A stretch of DNA of 64,000 nt. Origin: Oreocharis arfaki (Eukaryota; Chordata; Aves; Passeriformes; Paramythiidae). Below the pieces are notes generated by a model. It worked only from the letters and a program-made list of their open reading frames with translations, did no database searches and was not told the DNA's origin. Both the position numbers and the translations under genes were made by a program. This document shows, piece after piece, positions 1 through 11,992 of the stretch (positions are counted from its first letter, which is position 1; every line of letters starts with the position of its first letter). The stretch covers positions 135,974-199,973 of the forward strand of contig VZRR01007595.1 of NCBI GenBank assembly GCA_013398015.1, in the 5' to 3' direction.

Positions 1-2827
1 TCTCTCTTACTTCCCCTGTTGCCCGATAGAGATTTTGTGCCGGTTGTTTCTTTAGGCACTGCCCTTCTTCTTCCTTTGTCCTGGGTGCTGTTGGAGGAGG
101 TCCAATTCCTTCTGGCCAATAATTATTGTAATAAGTAATAGTGTTAATGGGAAAGAGCACATTGAGCATGTAACAGAGGGTCTGGTTAAGCATGCTTTTG
201 CATCACGTCTCTCTGTGTATTAGCATCCTTTCTTTTGTGCTGTTAGTAACTTCTAGCACTCTACTCTCCCTTTTTTTACACCTCTTTTTAAGAAGAGATG
301 ATGATAAACCGTTGGAAGCCAACTGTGTTTCAGGATTTTGCCATCATTAGAGATTTCACCGAATAAAACATAAACATTTCCAAAACTCTATACATGTATA
401 TGAATCTTCTCTCTACTGTGTTAGTTTTTATGCAGATACAGTGATTTCCATTGGATAAAGGTGATTCCTGGTTCCTTCCTTCTCGCTCTTACTATGCCTC
501 GTTCTTTTCCTAGAACTTTGTCTCCTTCTTTCTCCTGTCACAGATGCAACAGATTTTATCAACTTTTCTGTCTTTTGTGCTCTTTAATGAACTTTGTGCT
601 CTCTAATGAATTTTTATACTTCATCCTGTTTTACTTAGTCTTCTGAATTTTTAATAGTTCCTTTATCTGTTACCTGCAGCTTATTTTTTTCCTTGCATTC
701 AAAGCTTATGTCTAGTATTAAATCCAAGATTTTTTGATTTTTTTTTGTTTGTTTTTTCGCTGTCCCTAAATCAGATATATGTTGTGACCCTATACTTTGC
801 ACAAATTATTTTCTTGATCATATATCCAGGGTTTAGGCTGTATGCTGTGCTGTCAGCAGATCTGCTTCCAACTGTTGAAAGTTAAATCTTGCACTGCCAC
901 CATGTCTGTTTCTTGTAGATCTGCAGTCAACAACTCCCATTTGTCTATTCCAGGACTCTTATTTTCTCTACATCCAGGCTGATTCTTTTTTTGCTGATTG
1001 TTTTCTCAGTGTGTGTCACACTGTCTTTTCTTGTGTTTCAGCTCATTTCGGGCACCATGCCAAAATCCACTGTATGATTTTGTCAGTCCTAATATCAGGC
1101 TCCAATTACACCTCCTAGCTTCTCATCATAAAAAATATTTCATAGTTCTAAAATGTGTGTGGGTTTCTGTTTCTCTTCAGAAGTAAATGCAAAAGGCTGA
1201 GTGTCTTTAGACTTGGGTGTTGTAACTCTGACTTCTCTGGTCTTTATAACTGCAAGTACACTATTGGGGATGGAGGTGAATGTTGGGGGACTTTGGGACT
1301 CTTCTTGCTCATAGATTTATCTTTGTCTTACTCTCTGGATTTTTGGGTCCATCCATAAATCATCTTGTAAATTATCATTCTTGAGACTCGGTTCATTCGT
1401 TTTCCACTCTTTATTATTTTCTAGATTGTCTTGAATTACTTGACTCCTGCCTCTTCTCAGCCTGAGAAAGAGCTTCCTCTGGCCACTGATTTAGTAATTC
1501 AAGTAAACACTGTCTAGTTTCTTTGGTGTTTCCTACCAAAAAGGAAAAAAAAAAAAAGAAAAAAAAAAAGGGGAAAAAAAAGCAAAACCCTGTAAATCTT
1601 TCACTTAACTGTTTGTGGTAATCTTTACAATATTTGCGACTTTATTGAAAATAGTTTTGTATTTCTTTTTTATGGTGATCTCATTGTTTCCTTGTATGCC
1701 TATATACTGATTTGGATCCAGTGCAACTTCTGTGCCTCTTGGGACATAATGATAAAAAGCTGTCATATTAATTCCTAATCAGTATGGCACAAATTAGAGA
1801 TTCCAATAAATAAAGGCTTTATTTGATCACAGTTCCCTGTTTGCGTGGGGTTTACGATGTGACTCTGACCTGTGTAATTGATGCTCTGTCCATATAGAAA
1901 GCTTAAAAGGTCTTTTAACACATAGCTGTTAGGATGTAAATATATTGAAGATGTATACTGAAATAGTTAAAATAGCTTCAAATGTGACAGAAGAAGTGTG
2001 TCTCTGAAATTCTAGATAGCACTAGTGGTGTATTGCCCTATAGTGTTTTCTTTTATTTAATGCCCATCTTAATTTTATGTATCTGTGTCTTTTTGTTTTT
2101 GAAAATCAAATCTATCCTGTGGTAATGTGACGAAGGAAGGAAATGAAGAATAAAATACTGCAAATGAGGTGCTTTTAAACAAACTAATTAATTACATGTA
2201 CAAATGCATTGAATAAGTTTGGGGTTTCAATTAGATAACTAATTACGTTGAAAATGGCATAGCATATTTAAATAGATGCCAGTGCCTCTGGCTCATCCAG
2301 TTCTCTCTAGGCTGTTATTTAAGTACACAGCTAATTCTCTTGCTGTTAGGTATCACCTGTTATAATTTAAAAGCATGGTTGCATGCCTAATTAGACATAT
2401 AATCTTGATGTTTACATAAACAAAACGTGATTTTTTTGGTATTAATTTAGGGTGCATTTTTCTACTTCACAGAAAAGCTGTCCATCAAATGTTGTGCAAA
2501 ATACATGTTTATTATTGCAGCATTCTTAAAAAAATCCCCAAAATTTCTTGCTATAAAATACAGAATTCAAACTGGGTTTGCTTGTATAATGTTTAGCAGC
2601 TATCTAGTAATTACTTTGTAATTACTCTTTTTGTTAGCTGCTTTAATTTGGTTCCAGCCTCACACAGTCTTTCAATGTACTTGTTTATACAGAAAATTTT
2701 GCCCTTTCCATATTAAGAAAACTGATATTTTTTTAAGAAAGACCATAGACAGTTATCTCTCAGAAATCATGTAGATCCAACCTAATTGCCAAAGGTAGAA
2801 TGAAATGACTCATGTCACCAGCATATG
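1..2827. other. Intronic sequence, no gene seen
   Basis: AT-rich non-coding DNA, inferred to be part of IMMP2L intron 4. The first 1.5 kb is rich in T and pyrimidines on the + strand, with many short T and CT runs. Reading frames here reach only about 60-70 codons and carry no recognisable domain. The stretch at about 2190-2460 is AT-rich with several TAAT-type words and few simple repeats, and could be conserved noncoding sequence, but nothing here proves it. No CR1 3' end or LTR was recognised. Confidence 0.6.
1538..1582. repeat. A-rich low-complexity tract
   Basis: Runs of A broken by single G bases and one GGGG. There is no recognisable retroposon body immediately upstream, so it is called simple low-complexity sequence and not a retrocopy tail. 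Confidence 0.8.
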
Positions 2828-3213
2828 TTTATGAATCATGCCACCAGTTTCTTAAACCTTTTTCAAGTTACTAGATACATTTTTCATGAGATCATAACAA
2901 TACTAATTTTTTTTTTTTGTATTAAATTGTTGATTTCTAAGACATGAGGACCATATTTCTGGTAAAGAATGTCAGAGTTGTCAGATCAGAATTACAAGTA
3001 GATTCAGGGATTTTTTTTTTTNTTTATGAATCATGCCACCAGTTTCTTAAACCTTTTTCAAGTTACTAGATACATTTTTCATGAGATCATAACAATACTA
3101 ATTTTTTTTTTGTATTAAATTGTTGATTTCTAAGACATGAGGACCATATTTCTGGTAAAGAATGTCAGAGTTGTCAGATCAGAATTACAAGTAGATTCAG
3201 GGATTTTTTTTTT
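2828..3213. repeat. Direct tandem duplication joined by one N
   Basis: The block starting TTTATGAATCATGCCACC at 2828 starts again at 3023, an offset of 195 bases. The two copies read identically by eye except for one T run, which has 12 T in the first copy and 10 in the second. The first copy ends in a T run followed by the single ambiguous base N at 3022, and the second starts directly after it. A near-perfect repeat butted against one N is the usual signature of a scaffold join where overlapping contig ends were not merged. A real recent tandem duplication is possible but less likely. Confidence 0.92.
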
Positions 3214-4280
3214 AAGGAGAATTTTTGTATATTAGTGGCCAGATAAACTGGATTCCAGGTAATAATCTCTTTGCATAGCCACTTACTTGAGGAGTCTTCC
3301 AGAAGAAAATACAGCTTGCATACATGCACACTAGCAGGAGATAATTGTAGCATTCAAGTTAAAGTAAACGATTTATGATACTGCATACCTATGCACATGT
3401 GGGAATTATTTTTATCAAAATACACTGTATTGATTCCTTGTACAGTAGGTGGTATTTTCATTGTTTTAAAATGAAGACAGGTACTTATTTAACATTATCT
3501 TTATTTTAGCATTATATTTAGGAGAGAGGCTGAGGACAATATTTGGATTTTAAAGTTGTTCTATAATTACATAAGAACACCTTCTATATAAATTGCACAA
3601 GAATGTTTAAAGAACTATCATTACCTTTATCAATTCATGTACGGTGCTGAAAGAGTAGGCAACAGATTGATCTCGTGCAGATTCCTGTCTGTAAAACCCA
3701 GCCTTTTTCGTGAAATCTCTTTGCTTTCGCATTTGCACTCTGGGGAAATATCAAAAATTAGTGAAGATAACACTGGGCAGAACCCACACCCTTCAGTAGA
3801 AATGAATAGTTGCATCATACTATTTCAAAGAAGGTGCAGTCAAAATTTATTATTATTTTGCATAGTCTTGTTAAATCCAGCCTTGGAAGTTTAATGGAGT
3901 ACTCATTCTGTTTACAATTTTGGCCCCAGAGAATGGTTCCAGAGCAGTTCTTTTGTTTGTTGGTGAACAGCACAAAGCAAACAACGTTCATAAATCATAC
4001 TGACTGAAAACATCAGTCCTGGTTGCTACTTAATGAGGCTTTAATCCGTTTTGAACAGTTGAGTTTTGGTTGCTTTTTGCGTTTTGTTTAATTTAATTTC
4101 CTTTTTTCTAAAATTCCTAGGGGAGAGAAAGAGGAAATATGGTTAGAACACTGGCATGTCTTCTATCTAGTCTTTAGGGGAAGTAGAGATTAAAGCATTT
4201 GTTCCAGAAGATTTTTCAAATATTGATTTATTTTTAATAAACCTCTTCTAAACCCATTCAAGATCTCATAGAACTGGACA
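3214..4280. other. Intronic sequence, no gene seen
   Basis: AT-rich non-coding DNA. An open frame of 85 codons at 3637-3894 on + overlaps one of 62 codons on - (3630-3818). Neither has a recognisable motif. No mobile element is recognised. Confidence 0.55.
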
Positions 4281-4375
4281 ATCACAGAATCACAATTATG
4301 GTTGAGGTCAGAAGTGACCTCTAGAAATCATCTAGTCCTGCTTCCCTGCCCACACAGTGCCAGCTATAGCAGGTT
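4281..4375 (-). mobile_element. CR1 LINE 3'-end fragment
   Basis: The + strand reads ATCACAGAATCAC, then a degraded GGTTGAGGTCAGAAGTGACCT, then ATCATCTAGTCCTGCTTCCC. This is the reverse complement of the avian CR1 3' end: the terminal repeat, then the GGTCCCTTCCAACC-type block, then the TAGATGAT block. The element therefore points to the - strand. It is 5'-truncated and diverged. The upstream end, near 4375, fades out and is approximate. Confidence 0.8.
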
Positions 4376-4816
4376 GTCCTTCCTCAGAAGCAAAGAAATA
4401 TCTGCAGAGCAGCCTTGGTATCCTGCAAGAATGCACAATTCTATGAAATCTCCTTAAAAGTTATCAGGTATGAGGAATTGGCACAGTCCACAGGAGTATG
4501 AAATCAGTAGAAATCCTGTGGTGGGATGTGCAGGGGGGAGGGTACCCCACATAAGGCTCAGGTATCTGGCTTTAAGTAATTGCCATCCAGAAAAATACTA
4601 ACTTTTTATCAGGTATTACATTTATTGATTATTTATGGTGTTACATAAGGCACCAGCACAGAAAAGACGAGTCATCATCTTCCTCTGTCCTTTTCCAACG
4701 AATTTCATAAGATGGTTATGACTGAACTGTGTAAACCAGAGATTATAAAGACAGTTCTCCTTCCACAACAAGTTCAGTGTCCTTAGTGCCACATTTTACT
4801 TTTTGTGGTTTTTTGC

Positions 4817-4848
4817 ACATACATACATACATACATACATACATACAT
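4817..4848. repeat. (ACAT)8 microsatellite
   Basis: Eight perfect copies of ACAT, followed by an interrupted GCATATATAT extension. A pure tetranucleotide array of this length is likely to vary in length between individuals. Confidence 0.95.
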
Positions 4849-5072
4849 GCATATATATTCCCCAGAAAATATTATCTTCACAGGATATAACCCCCATGAT
4901 TGTGATGTATTGAATTCAGAAAATGGTTAACCAAAACCGTTTTTTCTTTTTTTTTTGACTACTGTTTTCTGCAGGAAATTTTACTCAATAGGATTTTCAG
5001 AAAAAATTGTCTTTAACTCTCTCAATTTACTAGAAGTCTTCTCTCAATTTCTGTTTAGAGCAAAAGCAATTA

Positions 5073-5101
5073 CCTTCCTTCCTTTCTTTCCTCCTTTCCT
5101 C
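5073..5101. repeat. Polypyrimidine tract (CCTT/CTTT)
   Basis: A continuous run of C and T made of CCTT and CTTT words. Simple sequence with no sign of being a splice acceptor for a coding exon: no open frame with recognisable content follows it. Confidence 0.8.
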
Positions 5102-7062
5102 ATCTTTTGGTAAAAATCTGTGCAGAAAACAGTACCTACCTTAGGCCTTCTTGATAGATTATTTTAGTATTTTAAAATATTGCTGCTGGAGATCCGCTTT
5201 TAATTATCTGTGATGAGTTTTCTAGAAACAATACAATTACATTTGTACAGGAAAAAAGAATCACACAAACTTCAGTATTTTATAACAAATTTTCATCTAA
5301 AACACGTAGATTGGTTTGGCTTCATGAATGTATGTCTCATGGTTGGCTAGCTTAATATTCATTGTGTCAGCTGCAATTCGAAGGTTATTAAGCCTGACCT
5401 AGATGTCATTGGTTGTAGGTTAATCTGCTCTGTTATCTTTTTGTGTATGTATGTGTTTTAGCTCACACCAATTTCCACTTTCAAGGTAGTGATTTGGAAA
5501 CTCTAAGACCAGCACAGTCATGATAAGGAAGACAATTACTCTTTGTAAAGCTTAATTTAATACCTTTTTGTCCTTTGCATTGCATCCTATTTGAAAAGAG
5601 TTATCCAAGGATAAACAGGGTAAAAATAGTGATGTAACATATCCTGGCATCATGCTTCACTAGTTTGCTACAGAAGCAGTCACCAGAGGAAGTCAGGTCT
5701 TTATCTCTCATCCCACCCCATGCAGAGATGACGAACTGAGATGAAGAGGGTAAATTAAGAGGGATTCATTTAATAGACAAAAAATTAATATAACAATCAG
5801 ATGACAGGAGGAAGTGTTTGAAAATGCATCTTTCCCACTCTGAAAAGTAAACAATCCTTTTTTTGGAGGGACTGCACCTTGCCTTCTGTTTTGAAGCTTT
5901 ATTCTGAATAGAATGGAATATTTTAATCTTAGCATCTTTATGAACAAAACTGATACTTGTTTTCTCTCATTAAGAGTTTAGATTTGATTAATTCCAAAAA
6001 AATGTTTTCTCATTTAATATTTTGGTGTTTTGAGTTCAACTGAAAAGCACTGCCTGGGTAGCTGCAGAGTCTGAACTATGCTATATTTATCCACAAAACT
6101 GACTTTATGCAAGATTATACTGGGTTTTATGTATGGGCTAATTCTCCCTTTATTCAGGAGATGACCCTTCTGCTAACATCCATCCACTGTGGCTCAGTTC
6201 CATGCTCACGTTTAATTTTCCATCACTCAGGCTTTCTTCCTCTTTCTAGCTAGTAGATTTTAAATTATAAAAAAGTGGCAGAACATTTTTATTCTAAAAC
6301 CTTCAGTTCTGTTCATCACATCCTTTGAAAGAATGAAGCAACAGATGTGTTGTCTCAAACCTTTATTTAATTAACTTATTTAACTTTGTAATTTTTAAGA
6401 GTGCAGTTTTTATTGAAATACATTTTCATTTTTCATCTATTCTTTTGGAAATTGTAGATGTAAAGCACAAACGAAGTTGGAAGAATAGGCTAATCAGTTT
6501 TCTGGCAAAGAAGGAAGATCAAGTCTATTCTAACAAATGTTTTTCTGTCTTACTCTTCTCAACCTTGTTGAAAGCTATTCTACAACCTCAAGAGAAAGTC
6601 TATTCCAGTGCTTTGCTATCTATGTAGCCAGAATATTTTTCATAGTAATTCATAACAGTAAATTATGTTAGTGAAAATTAAGCCATTATTTTCTTTTGCA
6701 TCTGAAGTGTTTGAAAAAAATTATCATTGCTCCTTCTAAAGAATTTCATACAGAACTATAGTTTATATGAGCTGCTTCTTGCACTTTGTCTAATTTTTCC
6801 AGAGTGAAAAAATATAAGGGCTTTCTATTTTTCCGGACAGATTTGTCTCAGAATTACCCTCCTTCTTCAGAGGGGAATTTCAAGAGAAGGCAGGTGCATA
6901 GGGGCACTTTTCCATAGTATCATCCTGGCTTTGAGCAACATCCTAACTAGAGGCTGATGATTTCTTTGAATAAACTTTTCACTAGACTCCTCCTCCACAG
7001 GTTTGATCACATTTCAAACCTTTCGAAACCTGTATCATCCAAAACACCCTGTGTGCTGTGTC

Positions 7063-7283
7063 ACATCTTTGTCAGTGACACGGACACCGGCACCGAGCGC
7101 CCCTCAGCAAGTTTGCTGACGACACCAAGCTGTGTGGTGTGGTCAACACGCTGGAGGGAAGGGATGGCACCCAGAGGGAGCTTCACAGGCTTGAGGGGTG
7201 GGTCTGTGCAAACCTCAGGAAGTTCAGCAAGGCCAAGTGCAAGGTCCTGTACCTGGGTCAGGGCAATCCCAAGCTGCAGAAAG
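7063..7283 (+). mobile_element. CR1 LINE reverse-transcriptase fragment
   Basis: One frame across this stretch reads SKFADDTKLCGVVNTLEG, then RELHRLEGW, then NLRKFSKAKCKVLYLGQGNP. This is the CR1 reverse-transcriptase region. FADD at about 7112-7123 is the family's form of the catalytic Y/F-x-D-D motif. About 70 codons are still open, but the rest of the polymerase, the endonuclease and the 3' end are missing. It is a dead internal fragment and not a gene. The base composition is clearly more GC-rich than the surrounding intron, as expected for CR1. Confidence 0.92.
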
Positions 7284-10200
7284 TATTCAAGGTGAGATAC
7301 ATCACAGGTTTTTATATTAATGAAATGACCATTTCTGGGGGTTTTTTCTGCCATTCTTTACTATAAATGACAATGCATTTGGCTGCTAATAGACACTAAG
7401 ATAATCTTTCTTCAAACTAGCAATAATTTTCCCAATTTTACCTTTACTGTGTGTTAACAATTAGATCAGAGCCCATCCCTGTGTGCATAAAATTAGGACA
7501 TGGCTTTTTTAAACTTTTCCCAGAAGCATTGTTTTACCTGCACATCTACATCCTTTTTAGAATATCAGTTGTTTGCTCTATCCTGGATTCTCTTAGATAG
7601 ATTTCACTTTTTCTTAAGTTGTGGTACTCTAGCTGGGACCTCAGCAACTCATAGAAGATCAAATGAATTGTCAATTTCCCTCATGTTTTATATACAACAC
7701 ATCCCTTAATACATCTCTGTATTACATCTCTCAAGTGTACTTGTCTTTCTTTTTCATCAACATTCTCTCTTATTTTTGATTAGCTGTAATGCTGAAATCT
7801 TTAGTGCAAAATGATTACAAATATGTTGTTCAGTTCCTTGCTATTGTTTAACATTCTTGCAAACAATCAGAGTCTGTCATATATAACATGTTCCCCCCTT
7901 TTTCTGGTTCATGAACCTAGCCCATCATTAAAATTCTTTTTATTAAGTTTTTGGTCATGAATTATATTTTGTGAATGCTGAGGCTAATGAAGTATTGAGG
8001 CCATCAGCCTTCTGTCTGCCCTGGGAACAAAAAATCATAGCTTACTGTTCAGTGTAAATACAATGGCTATTAACTGAAGTACACTTCCTTTTTGCTGTGT
8101 TACTGTCACAGCCATGGATTGAGGACTTAAAATGTCTTGTTCCAATTACCTTTTCTTTTGAGTATTTCTTCTAAAAATCACAAGTCTACCTCCTACTTTT
8201 GATATGTAAAATTATATTGCATAAAATAGGTTGCTAAGATATATGCAATGAATGCTAATTCATCTGAATGTGTCTCCTTTGATAGTAATGCATTTAAAAT
8301 AGATTTTTAGCTTTTAAATTTAGCTACATGGAATCCCAGTTAATGGGTTTCAACAGTATCTAACAATGGGACTCAAATCTTGATTGCTGCTTTTAACATC
8401 TTAGAGAACAAGAATCACAGTAGCATCTAATTATTTTGAGTGTGATGACCCTTCCTGTAAGACATTACCTAGAAATTATATTTGCAGTAATTAAAGGGAT
8501 TTTTTGGAGAATATTTACATCAAGTTAAAAAAAAATATTATAAGGCTATGATCTTTATCAAACACATAGGAATGGGAAAAGATTCTATTAGTATTTGATC
8601 TACTGGTTAGCAGTTTATGCTGTTACTAATACAATGAACAGAATGAACAAAGTAACACTGAAAGAATACTGAACAAATTTTAAAAAATATTTTTTGATTA
8701 GAGATTTTGATTAAATAAAATACATGTCAAGCAGCATGGTGTGATGAAAATAAATCTGTTAATATATATTTTGTATATGCGTAGTATATAGTATTCACAT
8801 TTAGTCAGTTGTAACAAAAATATGAAATGTGGTCATGTTCGAGGAAGAGTCAGACATGTGCTAAAAAAACCACATGTATAGGTGCAATGTGACACAATGG
8901 TGTTGGGCTGTAATAGATTAAATTGTGCCAGCAGAGACATACATCTGCGCCCACACTTCACCACTTATCTGCCAGTTTCCAAGACTAAATACAAATTCTG
9001 AGGAGGTCGTTATTTTGAAAAACCTTGATTGCAGATAGGTATCACCAGTGTGCTTTCTCATAGCAAACTGCAGAAAATAGTAGTCTGAATATGTGAGAAT
9101 TTCTAAGGGTTGTATAAACAATGTTACACAATTTAAAATTTGCTTTCTACTTGTGAAAAACTTTCTAATTCAAACACAAGTTTCGCACAAATATATTTTT
9201 ATAAATATAAAAATAAGCTTTTAAAAAGCTGTACTACGGCCTTCAGCCCAGTGGCTCATAAACTGGTTTAGGAACCCAGTTGTCCCTGCTGTAGAACCCA
9301 GCCTCCCCTCCTGTAAAGGTAAGAGAAGACCAGATTATTTTAGACAGGGATGTGGAGTCCACAAAGTGGTCTGGGTGGCTGAAGTGACTCAAGAAGGACC
9401 ACAAGTCAGTTTGTGTGAAAAGTCAGGCAAAGGAAGAAAGATTGCATTACCATATATCGGGAGTAAATGTTTAAGTGAAGAATGAAAAAAAGAGAAGACA
9501 GTTAAAGTATTAAATTTTTCAAAGGAAATTTTAAAGAATTTTAATAAAAAATTATCTGGGCTTGTCCAGAGAGGAAAAACAATGAGATCTAACAAAAGAC
9601 TCAACTGTGACTGTGCTAAAAGCTGTCTGTGACCAGTTTATTGAGTGTACGGTAGAAAACTACAGACACTGAGATTTTAAAATACCAGTATGATGTATGT
9701 TAAATAATGTAGTCTTGTCAGCTTTTTTGAACCATTGATGTGTTTCCCCGCTCTTTTCAAGCAGCTTAAATGGTAGCGAGTTATGTATAAAAGGAGTGGA
9801 TATTTGAAGCTGGAGAGATTTTTATTGTCATGAACAACAAAGTTTAAAAAGAGTTAGCTTTCATTATGGATTCTACAGCAGGGTTAATTTTTAGCATTCC
9901 AGTCTTTCTAATCTATGTTTTGTTTTTAAAGACTTTATGCATTGTAAACATTATGGAAGAATAAAATCAATTTCATATACAAAGTTATTTCTTTGAAACC
10001 ACTCTAGTTTACTTTTATTTCTGTACTGTAAGCATTTCGCTGACTGTTCCAAAACCATAAAAAATTACTTCTTTTGCAAGATACTACTCAATTTTTTGTT
10101 GAAGATTTCACCAGTTTACCACCTAAGGTAAACTGAGGTGGTTTACTGTGTGTTTTGCAGGCACACTGGTCTTCTAGTAGGGTGTTTACTGAAAGTCTAT

Positions 10201-11919
10201 TTCTTCTGATTGTCAGATATGTCTGAGAGAGTAGGAGTTTTATGATTCTCATTTATCCATTACTTTGACCCCATCACTCATCTTCCTCCTCTTAAAAGAT
10301 ATATAAATACCAAATAAATGAAAAAGAAGCTTGACATTTGGAGATTGACATAGTCTTCAGCTTTCAAAGATGATGAATATCTGGAGCTTCTTCTGTCTGT
10401 GAAGTGAGCAGAGTCAAGTTTTCTAGGAGTCACTCACAAGAGTTTACAAATTGAATATTCTTATTCATTCATGGTAAAAAAAATCACTGTTTTTTTAAAA
10501 AAAATCATGGCAAGATCTGTAAACTCTGTCTTAATTATTTACTGTCTAGGGAACTTGCTCTTAGCTGGGGACGAGGATAGCCAAGGAATACATGGTTCCT
10601 GTGCGTCGTGCAGGAGTGCATTATAGAAGTATACACATACATTTGTAGGGCTAGATATTTTCTGTTAGAGCTGAGCAGGCCTTCATGAAGCTTGAGTGCA
10701 TCTCCATTTGTACAGCACTCAGAGGTAATTGGAAGATGACTAAGCCCCTTAAAATGCTCAACTCAAGTAGAGAAATGCTGTGTCAGAGTCTGTAAGTGGC
10801 GAAGTAAAGCAGACAGGCCCATAAATTTTGGTGTCAAAATATTGCCATAAATGCTCCCTATTTGGGCACTATTTCCTCTAGATATGCCCAGCTATCACAT
10901 CATATATGAACTTATGTTTAGAGCTTTAATAAATGTCTGACTTCATTTTTAAAAAGAACAGACAAGGTCATTGATGGAAACCACACCAGTTATTTCTTGA
11001 GACATAAGAACTGTTCTGATTATATTACGTTTGGATTTATACTGTTAAGCTGAATGATGAGAAAATTGCCAAAGAAATCATATAAAGGATATAAATCTGA
11101 CATGGAACAGGAGATTTACTTGTTTTCTTGATTTCTTTTTGACTTTGTCTTGCTTTCTTGCATTCATGCTTTTTCTGTTTCTGTATCTCTCTCTCCCTTT
11201 TCTGTTCTGCATAAGTGAAACCAGAATCAGATCTTCAGGGCACTTCCTAAGCAAATGTATTTGGAGCAGAGGTCTGGGATGAAATGATGCCCCCCTACTG
11301 AGCTGACAGTAGAACTCTCATTTCCTTTAAAAAGGGCAAAAATTCACCCAGGAGAGCAGTCTACCTCTTGAAAGAAAGTAGTCCATTGAAGACTGGTGGG
11401 AAAAGAGAAAATTTATTACTAAACAGTACATGAAAGCAGCATTATATTTGAGAACATATGTGCAAATTCACAAAATTTAATATTATAGTTCCCATAGCAA
11501 CAATAACTGTGCCACATTGCACACTTCTAAGAAGGTGTCATTTCTACAAAAGCATGTGGTGTAATAAAAAATTGTTTTATATGCAATGTATGAGAAGACG
11601 GAACTATATGGTCTATAAAATTGAGTTGCTTTATGTTGGTGTATTTAAATCCTTAGGTATTTTTTCAACAGATTGAGTAATTGCTATCTAGTTTAATTTT
11701 TATATCCCATATCACGTGATCATTAGTGTGTTGAAGATAAGACATGATCTGAACAATGTTTTAGACTTTGTGCTTGTTCAGATTTTGCTAGCTGATAAGA
11801 CATTTGATAGAGTACATATCATGGTAGTAGCTTTTTGGGTGAGAAAAAAATATACAAAAATATTTTCTGATCAATATGTGAGATTTAAATTTTAAACATC
11901 AGGAGAAATTTGAACCGGT
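7284..11919. other. Intronic sequence, no gene seen
   Basis: AT-rich non-coding DNA. A slightly GC-richer patch at about 9235-9410 does not match any repeat I can name. Open frames of 67-75 codons on both strands (for example 8918-9121 and 9389-9604 on -) have no recognisable domain. No simple repeat longer than about 20 bases stands out. Confidence 0.55.
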
Positions 11920-11992
11920 GACCCCATGGCAGGGGGATTGGAACTAGATGATCTTTAAAGTCCCTTCCAACTCAATCCATTATATGATATAG
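11920..11992 (+). mobile_element. CR1 LINE 3'-end fragment
   Basis: Contains ACCCCATGGCAGGGGGATTG, then GAACTAGATGATCTTTAAAG and TCCCTTCCAACTCAATCCAT. These are the conserved last bases of avian CR1, followed by a decayed terminal repeat (TTATATGATAT). The element is truncated to roughly its last 75 bases, which is typical of LINE 5' truncation. Confidence 0.9.

Larger units (their letters stand above)
4376..7062. other. Intronic sequence, no gene seen
   Basis: Non-coding DNA with two simple tracts listed separately (an ACAT microsatellite and a pyrimidine tract). The small open frames, such as 5708-5947 on - and 6445-6627 on +, look like chance. No other repeat family is recognised. Confidence 0.55.

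Noticed and set aside
7139..7366. 75-codon open frame as a gene
   Set aside because: It is the leftover reverse-transcriptase reading frame of a truncated CR1 LINE running into intron sequence.
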